From: Methanomassiliicoccus sp.
GTDB lineage: Archaea > Thermoplasmatota > Thermoplasmata > Methanomassiliicoccales > Methanomassiliicoccaceae
Length of the DNA stretch: 64,000 nucleotides
NCBI GenBank assembly: GCA_018262895.1
Contig: JADFDJ010000005.1
Coordinates: forward strand, 1-64,000
Direction of reading: 5' to 3'
Shown in pieces: positions 8,567-15,333 of this stretch (within the stretch, counting starts at the first letter, position 1; the number at the start of each line of letters is the position of its first letter). The notes under the pieces are model-generated. The model ran no database searches. It saw nothing but the letters and a program-made list of their open reading frames with translations, and had not been told where the DNA came from. A program made the position numbers and the translations under genes.

Positions 8567-9229
8567 TCAACCGCTCTTCTCGGCGAACATGGTTATGATC
8601 TCGTTCATTGCTGCCACCGCCACCGGCGTACCTCCCCTGGTCCCCACTGTGGAGATGGAGCTGATGTCCAGCTTCCGAAGCTCCTCCTTAGACTCCGCTG
8701 CGTTCACGAAGCCCACGGGGCAGCCGATCACCAGGGCAGGGGTTATGCCCCGCTCGTGCATCTTGCACAGGGACAAAAGGCAGGACGGCGCGTTGCCGAT
8801 GACCACAATGGAGCCGTTCAACTTCTCACCCAGGGCCAGCATGCCCGCGCTCGTCCTGGTGATGTCCTTTTGACCTGTACGCTCGGAGGCGTGGTCCAGG
8901 AGGCAGTCCACCTTGCACTCGTGCCCCTTCTTCTGGATGCCGATTTGGACCATGCGGATGTCAGCGTAAATCGTGGCCTTCGCCCGCAACGCGGCAAGTC
9001 CGGCAGCGATGGGGTCCTGACGGAAATTTATCAGATCGGCCATGGAGAAGTCCCCCACGGCTATGGAGCAGCGCTGCCTGATACGGTCCTCTGGCGTTTC
9101 GTTGCCCAAGGTCCTGCGGGCCAGCTGCCTGCTTCGGGTGGATATGCTGTACCCCTCGGCGGTGTCAGCTCCCAGGTCAATATACGTACTTTCGGTGGTA
9201 CCCTCTCGGTGTGATGATCCCTCTGACAT
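8567..9229 (-). CDS. cbiC: Cobalt-precorrin-8 methylmutase
   Basis: Moves the methyl group from C11 to C12 to give cobyrinate. CbiC/CobH hallmarks are visible: IRQRCSIAVGDFSMADLI, the DIRMVQIGI segment, SAGMLALGEKLNGSIVVIGNAPSCLL (active-site loop) and PALVIGCPVGFVNAAESKE. The catalytic His in other CbiC proteins lies in the KxxH-type region, which here would be near the HASERTGQKDITRTSAGM segment. 220 residues, normal length. Its first about 17 codons overlap cbiH in another frame. Confidence 0.95.
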   Translation of the reverse strand: MSEGSSHREGTTESTYIDLGADTAEGYSISTRSRQLARRTLGNETPEDRIRQRCSIAVGDFSMADLINFRQDPIAAGLAALRAKATIYADIRMVQIGIQKKGHECKVDCLLDHASERTGQKDITRTSAGMLALGEKLNGSIVVIGNAPSCLLSLCKMHERGITPALVIGCPVGFVNAAESKEELRKLDISSISTVGTRGGTPVAVAAMNEIITMFAEKSG

Positions 9230-9977
9230 TCTCTCCCTCCTTGAACAGTTCGGTGCTCTCCCCTCCGATTATGACCATGGAATGCATGTCCACAACGCTG
9301 TCGTCCTCGTAGAGCGATCCCAGGTCGGTGACCAGGAAGCTCTCCCCCTCGCCCCTGAACGCGTTCCTGACTATCCCGATGGGGGTGCTCGGCCTGGCAT
9401 GCCGGAGCCCTATCTCCAACGCCTTCTTCAGGTTCCCCGGGCGGTTGTGGCTGCGGGGGTTGTACACGGCCATGGGTATCCCCATCTGGAACCCCAGGTC
9501 CAGGCGCCTCTCGATGACCTCCCACGGGGTCAGCAGGTCGCTCAGCGATATCACCAGAAAATCGCTGGAAAGCGGTGAGCCGAGGATTGATGCTGCTGCC
9601 GTCGCCGCGGTCACTCCTGGTATGACCTTCACATCAAGCGTGGGAGCCTCGTGCTGTACCAGCTCCAGGACGATGCTGGCCATGCCATAGACCCCGGCAT
9701 CACCGCCGCTGACCATGGCCACCTTGGATGTCCTTGCCAGTCTAACGGCCTCGCGGGCGCGCTCCACCTCCTTTCCCATGGAGGAGTGGATTACGATCTT
9801 GCCCTCCAGCAGCGGCTCCATATGGTCCAGGTACAGCCTGTTCCCGATGACCACGTCCGACTCCCTGATAGCCCTCTGCGCCAACGGGGTCAGGTTCTCC
9901 AGGTCCCCCGGCCCGGTGCTTACCACATACAGTGTTCCGGCGATCTCATCTTGCGATCGCGATGGTGACGTTTCCAT
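9177..9977 (-). CDS. cbiH: Cobalt-precorrin-3B C17-methyltransferase (ring contraction)
   Basis: Tetrapyrrole methylase that methylates C17 and drives ring contraction. Motifs in order: YVVSTGPGDLENLTPLAQ, VIGNRLYLD, VAMVSGGDAGVYGMA, VIPGVTAATAAASILG and MAVYNPRSHNRPGNL, the last being characteristic of CbiH/CobJ. 266 residues. The ATG at 9977 has GGAGGAG upstream at good spacing and overlaps the end of cbiG by 32 bases. Confidence 0.95.
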   Translation of the reverse strand: METSPSRSQDEIAGTLYVVSTGPGDLENLTPLAQRAIRESDVVIGNRLYLDHMEPLLEGKIVIHSSMGKEVERAREAVRLARTSKVAMVSGGDAGVYGMASIVLELVQHEAPTLDVKVIPGVTAATAAASILGSPLSSDFLVISLSDLLTPWEVIERRLDLGFQMGIPMAVYNPRSHNRPGNLKKALEIGLRHARPSTPIGIVRNAFRGEGESFLVTDLGSLYEDDSVVDMHSMVIIGGESTELFKEGENVRGIITPRGYHRKYVY

Positions 9978-10812
9978 AAGCTCTCCTCCTCATCACTAGT
10001 TCCTTGTGCTTTGACAGGGCCAAGGCCGACGGTTCGGCCACCCCGATAAGACCGATCAGTTCCGCCCGGGACCTTGAGGCCACGGGCTGAGAGTTGATGG
10101 TGTCATCATCGAGGAAGTAAAGGCTGCCCCCGAGCTCGCGAACAGCGGCGGTAAGGCCCTCCTCATCCGCCTTCTTCATGGTGGTCGTGAAAGCTAGCAC
10201 CTCGTTCTCGGGAATGCTGAGCGTTCTCAGGGCATCACGGACCGCACCTACCACCTCCGCGGCGTCGGTCCCTCGGTTGCATCCGATGCCCACCACATAC
10301 TCTCCCGGCCGCGAGAGGATGGAAACTCCGGGAGCGATCAGCACCACCGCCGGACCATCGATCCTGTACACCGGAACATCGCCGTGGACGAAGGCGGTGT
10401 TGACCGCGACCGTCGAAAACTTGTTCATGACCTCCAGGCCAGAGCGGGCCGCGATCTCCTCCACCGAGTCCTTCCCCAGGGCGTCGGTGGCGGTGGATAT
10501 AACGGGCGTCAGACCACGGGAGGCCAGCTTCCTGGCTATATCGTTCCCTCCGTGATGCCCCCCCAGAATGGGGACGCAGTACCTCAGGTCGGGAGTGACC
10601 ACGACCACTGCGGGGTCCACCCATTTGTCGCGTATAAGTGACGACAGCTTCCGCACCACGATTCCGCTGGCCATAACAGCGACGATAGCCTCATAGCCCT
10701 GGAAAGCCCGCTCGAAGGCATCGTCCGAGTACTCCATAACATCAGCGCCAAGCCATTCCGCGAGCTGCTTGGCCTGAAGTGACCGGTCGATATGGATGAC
10801 GACGCACCTCAT
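9946..10812 (-). CDS. cbiG: Cobalt-precorrin-5A hydrolase
   Basis: Opens the delta-lactone and releases acetaldehyde during ring contraction. The N-terminal and central domain has VAVMASGIVVRKLSSLIRDKWVDPAVVVV and PILGGHHGGNDIARKLA, a highly specific CbiG motif. The C-terminal domain contains GIGCNRGTD, also conserved. 288 residues, slightly shorter than typical, but both domains are present. The ATG overlaps the cbiF stop as ATGA. Confidence 0.95.
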   Translation of the reverse strand: MRCVVIHIDRSLQAKQLAEWLGADVMEYSDDAFERAFQGYEAIVAVMASGIVVRKLSSLIRDKWVDPAVVVVTPDLRYCVPILGGHHGGNDIARKLASRGLTPVISTATDALGKDSVEEIAARSGLEVMNKFSTVAVNTAFVHGDVPVYRIDGPAVVLIAPGVSILSRPGEYVVGIGCNRGTDAAEVVGAVRDALRTLSIPENEVLAFTTTMKKADEEGLTAAVRELGGSLYFLDDDTINSQPVASRSRAELIGLIGVAEPSALALSKHKELVMRRRAYGNVTIAIAR

Positions 10813-11528
10813 GAGTACAGCACCGACCGGTGGTACCGCCCCATGGGATCCACGATGCCCCCGATTAGGATCAGGGCCGTCTTGTGGATCCCCGCCTCCT
10901 CAGCCTTCTGGACGATGTCTGACACGCACCCCTTAACGATCTTCTGGTCAGGCCAGGAGGCATGGTAGATGACCGCTGCAGGCGTGTCCCCCGGGCAGCG
11001 CAGCTTGCGCACTATCTCTCCCAGCTTGTCCGTGCCTAAGAAGATGACCATGGAGGAGCCCATCTCCGACAGCTTGGAGATGTCGTCCTCCTGCAGGGTC
11101 TCGCCAGCAGGCCTGGTGATTATCAGCGACTCCGAGACCCCTTTAAGGGTGTACTGGGTCTTCAAGGCCGCGGAGGCAGCGAACAGCGAGCTCACGCCGG
11201 GAACGATGCGCACCTCCACCCCCTGCTTTTCCAGCTCGGCGATCTGCTCCACGATGGAGCCGTAGAGGGCGGGATCTCCGCTGTGCAGCCTCACAACGCA
11301 CTTCCCTGCCTTGGCGGCCTCGGTCATGATGGGGACCATCTCCTCCACGGACATACCCCAGCTGTCCATCTTCACTCCTGCCCGGGAACGCTCCACGAGA
11401 GCAGGGTTCACCAATGAGCCGGCATAGATCAGAACATCCGCGCCGACGAGGATATCGTTCCCCTTCATGGTGATGAGGTCAGGGTCTCCCGGACCCGCTC
11501 CAACGAACCAGACCACGGGTGTGGACAT
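10809..11528 (-). CDS. cbiF: Cobalt-precorrin-4 C11-methyltransferase
   Basis: Tetrapyrrole methylase with FVGAGPGDPDLITMKG at the N-terminus, LIYAGSLVNPALV, VRLHSGDPALYGSIVEQI and VPGVSSLFAASAALKTQYTL, the order and wording specific for CbiF/CobM. 239 residues. GGAGG lies seven bases before the ATG. cbiF-cbiG-cbiH act consecutively in ring contraction and are consecutive here. Confidence 0.95.
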   Translation of the reverse strand: MSTPVVWFVGAGPGDPDLITMKGNDILVGADVLIYAGSLVNPALVERSRAGVKMDSWGMSVEEMVPIMTEAAKAGKCVVRLHSGDPALYGSIVEQIAELEKQGVEVRIVPGVSSLFAASAALKTQYTLKGVSESLIITRPAGETLQEDDISKLSEMGSSMVIFLGTDKLGEIVRKLRCPGDTPAAVIYHASWPDQKIVKGCVSDIVQKAEEAGIHKTALILIGGIVDPMGRYHRSVLYS

Positions 11529-11529
11529 C

Positions 11530-12138
11530 CTATGACCTCCGGGCGAACATGACGCTCATGTAATCACAGGTCTCCGGCATATCCTCGTCGCGGTACACCC
11601 TTTCACCGTCCATGTGCATCCTTTCCACAAGGTGGAACTCGTTGTAACCCTGGGAGCGGAGATCGTTCATCATCTCCCGTGGAGCGCGAACCTTAAGGTG
11701 CACCAGGCATCTCTGGTCCGAACCATCGGTGACCAGCAGACCGGAGTTGACAGAGATGTTCAGACGGGAGGCGATGGCCGTTATGGAGCTTATCCCCGGC
11801 TCCACCCTGAACTGGATGTCTGGATATTTGCCCCTCATGACATCACAAAGCCTGCCGAAGGTCGAGTAGAAACCTGGGTCCCCGAGTATGCCCAGGACGG
11901 CCGTTCCTTTACGCGCGATCGGGGCTATGGTATCACAGTTGCGCTCCATGGCAGCGCGGACCTTCGCCTCATCATCCGTCATGGGGAAATCAAGCATCTC
12001 CGCGTCCGCGTAAGGGGCGACGATGTCCTTGGCTATTCTTCCAGGGACGAACACCTTGTCCGCCTCCGCCAGGAGCTTAGCCCCCCGCACGGTGATAAGA
12101 TCGCTCTCCCCCGGCCCAATGCCTAACGCTATCAACAT
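11530..12138 (-). CDS. cbiL: Cobalt-factor II C20-methyltransferase
   Basis: First SAM-dependent C20 methylation of cobalt-sirohydrochlorin. ALGIGPGESDLITVRGAKLL, ADKVFVPGR, VLGILGDPGFYSTFGRL and VEPGISSITAIASRL are the family motifs. At 202 residues it is shorter than many CbiL proteins (about 230) but complete through the SAM-binding core. The ATG at 12138 overlaps the cbiT stop as TGATG, with AGGTG six bases before it, so it is preferred to the GTG-type start nine bases upstream. Confidence 0.92.
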   Translation of the reverse strand: MLIALGIGPGESDLITVRGAKLLAEADKVFVPGRIAKDIVAPYADAEMLDFPMTDDEAKVRAAMERNCDTIAPIARKGTAVLGILGDPGFYSTFGRLCDVMRGKYPDIQFRVEPGISSITAIASRLNISVNSGLLVTDGSDQRCLVHLKVRAPREMMNDLRSQGYNEFHLVERMHMDGERVYRDEDMPETCDYMSVMFARRS

Positions 12139-12689
12139 CACTTGCACCTTCCAATAATTATGTATACAGGATCTATAGGACGGAAAAGGAACGAGTCAGC
12201 GAGAGGGTAGGACCGGGACACCGAGACCTGAATGACCTCCTCGAAGATACCTAGGTCCTGCATCGTTGACACCGCCCGATGGAGCGTTCTAAGCAGTACA
12301 GCGTTCACCACTATCCTGCCCTTGACCTGTTCAGAGAGAATCCGAATTACCTCCTCCAGGTCCTGCGATCCGCCTATAAAAGCACCGTTCAATCCACCCA
12401 ATCCCGGGAGAACCTCTTTCGCGTTTCCTTTGACCACCTTCACATTATCAGCGCAGCTCTCTGCAACATTGTGGGTGGCGGCTACGATGGCCTCGTCCCT
12501 GACATCGATAGCGTAGACCCGTTCACATGTTCTTGAAGCCTCGATGGATACCTTCCCTGTACCGCAACCAACGTCAGCGATGATATCGCCTTCTTTCAAA
12601 GCCAGTTTAAACAGGGATATGGCCATCACCTCATCCTGCGTCGGTCCTCCGCTAACTTTCATGTTATCAGGGTTGGAGGAATCATCCAA
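12138..12689 (-). CDS. cbiT: Cobalt-precorrin-6B C15-methyltransferase (decarboxylating)
   Basis: Class-I SAM methyltransferase of the CbiT type: SGGPTQDEVMAISLFKL, then IADVGCGTGKVSIEAS (motif I) and VYAIDVRDEAIVAA. First gene of the cbi operon. The frame is open to 12911, but the upstream part holds promoter-like palindromes. A TTG at 12689 gives 183 residues, the usual CbiT length, and lies about 26 bases after the TATA-like centre of the palindrome at 12707-12723, consistent with a leaderless mRNA. An internal ATG at 12662 would also preserve the core. Confidence 0.88.
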   Translation of the reverse strand: MDDSSNPDNMKVSGGPTQDEVMAISLFKLALKEGDIIADVGCGTGKVSIEASRTCERVYAIDVRDEAIVAATHNVAESCADNVKVVKGNAKEVLPGLGGLNGAFIGGSQDLEEVIRILSEQVKGRIVVNAVLLRTLHRAVSTMQDLGIFEEVIQVSVSRSYPLADSFLFRPIDPVYIIIGRCK

Positions 12690-12723
12690 CTTAGTATTTA
12701 ACCGTGTTGGATGTATAATCCAA
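12673..12723 (-). promoter_or_regulatory. cbi operon promoter with two TTGGA-N7-TCCAA palindromes
   Basis: Palindrome 1 (12707-12723) reads TTGGATGTATAATCCAA on the plus strand and encloses a TATA-like TTATAC in the direction of cbiT. Palindrome 2 (12673-12689) is TTGGA-GGAATCA-TCCAA and overlaps the predicted start. Their centres are 34 bases apart, about three helical turns. A protein binding both would block TBP and RNA polymerase, so a repressor is inferred. The same 17-mer occurs at the adenosyltransferase promoter (26255-26271). Confidence 0.65.
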
Positions 12724-13004
12724 TTATTGCATGAAAAATTCGGATTTGCTCGCGTTTTAATTAGGTGCGAGACGTGCATAATCCGAATATCTAGAAGGTC
12801 TGGGGTTGCCGAATTCGGCTTTTTAACTGTCCATCCATCTCGATAGCCACCACCATGTTCAGTTCGAGATATCCTCGTTGAAGCCGTTTCACTTACCAAA
12901 GCAATCATCAAATGACCTCACCTAAAAAAAGTTGGAGGGAGCCGGGGTTGGAGGATCATATTGGCGATAGAACAAGGGTTCCCGTCTCCGGGTCGGGAAT
13001 AAAC

Positions 13005-13031
13005 GTATTACGATTTATAATTTCGTAATAC
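13005..13031. promoter_or_regulatory. 27-base palindrome, NikR-like dyad
   Basis: GTATTACGA (13005-13013) and TCGTAATAC (13023-13031) are perfect reverse complements separated by nine AT bases. Viewed as half-sites this is GTATTA-N15-TAATAC, close in geometry to NikR operators (GTATGA-N16-TCATAC in E. coli, known). The AT core contains TTATAAAT on the minus strand and could itself be a promoter directed toward cbiT. Confidence 0.45.
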
Positions 13032-13203
13032 TAACAGAAAATTATCGATCGACGAAAGTGGCATCTTGGGAAGGTAACCTGAACGGTCGATGTTGTTCAA
13101 GCAACTAACACTCTAACTCCTGGTTTTTTTAAAAAAATATTAATAAATAATTCTCAATTTAACCCATTATACATTGTGAGTCTGATCTTAAGAAAAGATT
13201 GAT

Positions 13204-13241
13204 CAATGATGGCATATCGGACTCTTCATATGCCATCATTG
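13204..13241 (-). terminator. 14-bp perfect hairpin after the small membrane-protein genes
   Basis: CAATGATGGCATAT (13204-13217) pairs exactly with ATATGCCATCATTG (13228-13241) around a ten-base loop. It starts six bases beyond the stop of the gene ending at 13248 and is followed on the minus strand by TCTTTTCTT. It is a likely terminator or 3'-end stabiliser. Confidence 0.55.
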
Positions 13242-13247
13242 AACGGC

Positions 13248-13586
13248 TTATGTCATCTGGACGGTCTCTGCCTTCTTTTCGGTATCCGCGTATCGGTTGT
13301 AAACGAATACCATCACTAACCACACAGCCACACATGCCAGGAGCATTGTGGTTCCGATCGTTGCCATCTCCCCCAGCATGGTGGCGGTGTCCGCAGGGTC
13401 GCTCATCGCCGAAAGGAACGGGAAGTAGGGGACTATCTCCTCATGAGCCACATGCTCAAGGGCCAGAGCGACCACCCCTCCCCATAGTAATACGTTCAAC
13501 CACATAATGTGGAGCTTCTCCGGTATCTTTTTTCTGAACACTGTCGTCACTACGGCAACAGCCGTCGGTACTAGAAAGCACGCCAT
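13248..13586 (-). CDS. Small membrane protein B of a paralogous pair, function unknown
   Basis: 112 residues with about three membrane segments. The middle contains LLWGGVVALALEHVAHEEIVPYF, with an Glu-His pair at the membrane edge, and aligns with the neighbouring gene product (LMLWGLAVMILVDHI...PFL). No family is recognised. The ATG at 13586 is chosen because GAGGTG stands five to six bases upstream, giving a four-base gap after the previous gene. The location between cobalt transport, a metal-type transporter and corrin synthesis suggests, but does not show, a metal-related role. Confidence 0.7.
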   Translation of the reverse strand: MACFLVPTAVAVVTTVFRKKIPEKLHIMWLNVLLWGGVVALALEHVAHEEIVPYFPFLSAMSDPADTATMLGEMATIGTTMLLACVAVWLVMVFVYNRYADTEKKAETVQMT

Positions 13587-13590
13587 TTTT

Positions 13591-13893
13591 TCACCTCGCA
13601 CTCGCCTCTCCCATTTTTCCCTTAATCTTGGACATCGTCAATACTATCTCCCAGATGGTGAAGATAGGGACCAGCATGGCGATCCCCAGCACGGTCCCGT
13701 TCTCTATTAGGCCGTCCGTCTCCATCTCCAGGAACGGTCCGCTTCCACCATAGCCCATGATGTGATCGACCAGAATCATAACTGCCAACCCCCACAGCAT
13801 AAGAGCTAGCAGACCGAGCTGGTACTTTTTAGGGGCGATGAACCAAACCGCGGTCACCGCCAGAGCGGCAATTAAAGTAGTTATCAGCCACAT
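13591..13893 (-). CDS. Small membrane protein A of a paralogous pair, function unknown
   Basis: 100 residues with an N-terminal hydrophobic segment, then APKKYQLGLLALMLWGLAVMILVDHIMGYG and a C-terminal membrane segment ending in KIKGKMGEA. It shares the pattern P-K-x(8-9)-LWG-x(6)-L-(D/E)-H-(I/V) with the downstream gene, so the two are probably old duplicates. First gene of a two-gene unit. GGTGA lies about eight bases before the ATG, and a TATA-like TTTATAC about 60 bases upstream. Confidence 0.7.
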   Translation of the reverse strand: MWLITTLIAALAVTAVWFIAPKKYQLGLLALMLWGLAVMILVDHIMGYGGSGPFLEMETDGLIENGTVLGIAMLVPIFTIWEIVLTMSKIKGKMGEASAR

Positions 13894-14183
13894 TTATTTT
13901 CACCGTAATACAAATTTTTATTTCGTAATATCCGTATCAAAATGAAGTATAAAGTAATTATCTATGGTCAAAGTCGATCATCGAAACGGTCCATGATCGG
14001 CTGATTATTTTTCGCTCAAGAAGCCGAATTATTATGGCAATGGCCTTTTTCGGTGATTATTTGTTCACAGACCTATCAGATAACAGGAGGATATATCGTC
14101 GGAAAGATGACCAGTTATTAAAAAGACACATCTTTTTAAGGATTATTGATGGTTTATCCAAGCACATTGAGATGGGAGGTTGT
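13894..14183. other. Divergent promoter region with direct GTAATA motifs
   Basis: Shared upstream region of the membrane-protein pair (minus) and the His-rich transporter (plus). It contains the operator-like element 13904-13931 and AT-rich promoter sequence on both strands, including TTATTAAAAAG at about 14113. No gene is supported here. The in-frame extension of the transporter from 14034 lacks protein-like features. Confidence 0.45.
13904..13931 (-). promoter_or_regulatory. Operator-like dyad at the small membrane-protein promoter
   Basis: GTAATA (13904-13909) and TAATAT (13926-13931) frame an AT-rich 16-base spacer. The right part, TTTCGTAATA, is identical to the right part of the palindrome at 13005-13031. 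It lies where transcription should start, about 25 bases after TTTATAC, which suits a repressor site. Left half-site is imperfect. Confidence 0.4.
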
Positions 14184-15236
14184 ATGGACAAGAGGCCCCT
14201 ATTTTGCATAATATTCTCCGCTGCCCTGTTCGGCATTAGTACTCCCATAGCAAAACTTTTGGTCGAGGACATTCCCCCTCTAGCGTTAGCAGGGCTCCTG
14301 TACCTAGGTGCTTTCCTAGGTCTTTTTACTTACACAATTATCCGCAGGATGCACAGCCCTGGACATGATGAGAGGGAGCCCCCACTGGAGGCAGGGGACC
14401 TATCATGGTTAGCAGGGGCCATCCTCGCAGGGGGGATCATCGCCCCGGTAGCGTTGATGTATGGCCTGGTGTTCGTCTCCGGTTTTGCCTCCTCTCTACT
14501 TCTGAACCTCGAGGGCGTGGCAACTGCTATCATCGCGGTCGTCGTGTTCAAGGAGCATGCAGGCAAACGGATCTGGTCCGCGCTCCTCCTCATGACCTTG
14601 GCGGGTGCTTCCCTCAGCTGGGATCCCAGCCAGGGAAAGCTGGACCTCGCTGGTCCCCTGCTTATCGTTCTGGCGATGATATGCTGGGGGATCGACAACA
14701 ACCTGACCCAGCACATCTCCAACAAGGAACCTACCCAGATAGTGCAGTTGAAGGGCATCATAGCTGGAACAGCATCTCTCAGCCTAGCGGCACTGCTCGG
14801 GCTTCAGGTACCGCTCGATGCGTCCATCCTTTACGCGCTCGTCCTCGGCTCGCTGAGCTACGGCCTTAGTCTGATATTGTTCATCAAAGCCCTGGAAGGT
14901 CTCGGATCATCCAGAACGGGCTCGTTCTTCAGCTTCGGGCCGTTCATCGGGGCGGTGGTCTCCATCCCGCTCCTAGGGGAGACGATCACCTGGCATCTGA
15001 TCGCGGCAACGATCCTCATGCTCCTAGGCGTTTGGATGATGATCACCGAGCATCATGGTCATGTGCATCGCCATGAACACATCGTCCACACGCATATGCA
15101 TGAGCTGGACATGCACCATCAGCACACACATCCCAATGGACAAAAGGGACCGCATGCTCATGTGCATGCTCATGAACCAATGACTCACAGCCATGTGCAT
15201 TGGCCCGACCAACATCACAGACATGAGCATAAGTGA
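14184..15236 (+). CDS. EamA/DMT-family transporter with His-rich C-terminal tail
   Basis: About ten membrane segments in two EamA repeats (ALFGISTPIAKLLV... and LAMICWGIDNNLTQHIS...), the fold of drug/metabolite transporters. The last about 60 residues contain 24 histidines in HxH and HH runs, a metal-binding tail not usual for the family. Between cbi genes and cbiMNQO, a role in cobalt or nickel handling is a reasonable inference. The ATG at 14184 is chosen because GGGAGG stands four bases upstream and the membrane domain starts right after it. The upstream 50 codons are rejected. Confidence 0.85.
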   Translation: MDKRPLFCIIFSAALFGISTPIAKLLVEDIPPLALAGLLYLGAFLGLFTYTIIRRMHSPGHDEREPPLEAGDLSWLAGAILAGGIIAPVALMYGLVFVSGFASSLLLNLEGVATAIIAVVVFKEHAGKRIWSALLLMTLAGASLSWDPSQGKLDLAGPLLIVLAMICWGIDNNLTQHISNKEPTQIVQLKGIIAGTASLSLAALLGLQVPLDASILYALVLGSLSYGLSLILFIKALEGLGSSRTGSFFSFGPFIGAVVSIPLLGETITWHLIAATILMLLGVWMMITEHHGHVHRHEHIVHTHMHELDMHHQHTHPNGQKGPHAHVHAHEPMTHSHVHWPDQHHRHEHK

Positions 15237-15333
15237 CCCGATCTTCGAGATAATGCATTGAAGCAAGATCTCCCGACATGATCAGGAATCCTGCACCGAG
15301 GGTCTTCTCTTATGGGTACCCAGGGTAAAAACC

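Larger units (their letters stand above)
12690..13247. other. Regulatory intergenic region upstream of cbiT
   Basis: About 560 bases, AT-rich in parts. It holds the cbi operators, an imperfect stem (ATTCGGAT 12738-12745 with ATCCGAAT 12781-12788, CTCGC with GCGAG inside), two direct GTTGGAGG repeats (12931 and 12947), a 27-base palindrome at 13005-13031 and a terminator-like hairpin at 13204-13241. An 83-codon in-frame upstream extension of cbiT begins at 12911 behind a good Shine-Dalgarno (AGGTGAGG) but has no recognisable protein features. Confidence 0.5.

Noticed and set aside
12690-13247. Cobalamin riboswitch before cbiT
   Set aside because: Hairpins exist, but I could not find the conserved B12-box or core of the bacterial riboswitch, which is not expected in archaea; a DNA operator explains the palindromes better.
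14034-14183. 50-residue N-terminal extension of the His-rich transporter
   Set aside because: AT-rich, polar and unlike the family; GGGAGG before the ATG at 14184 marks the start.
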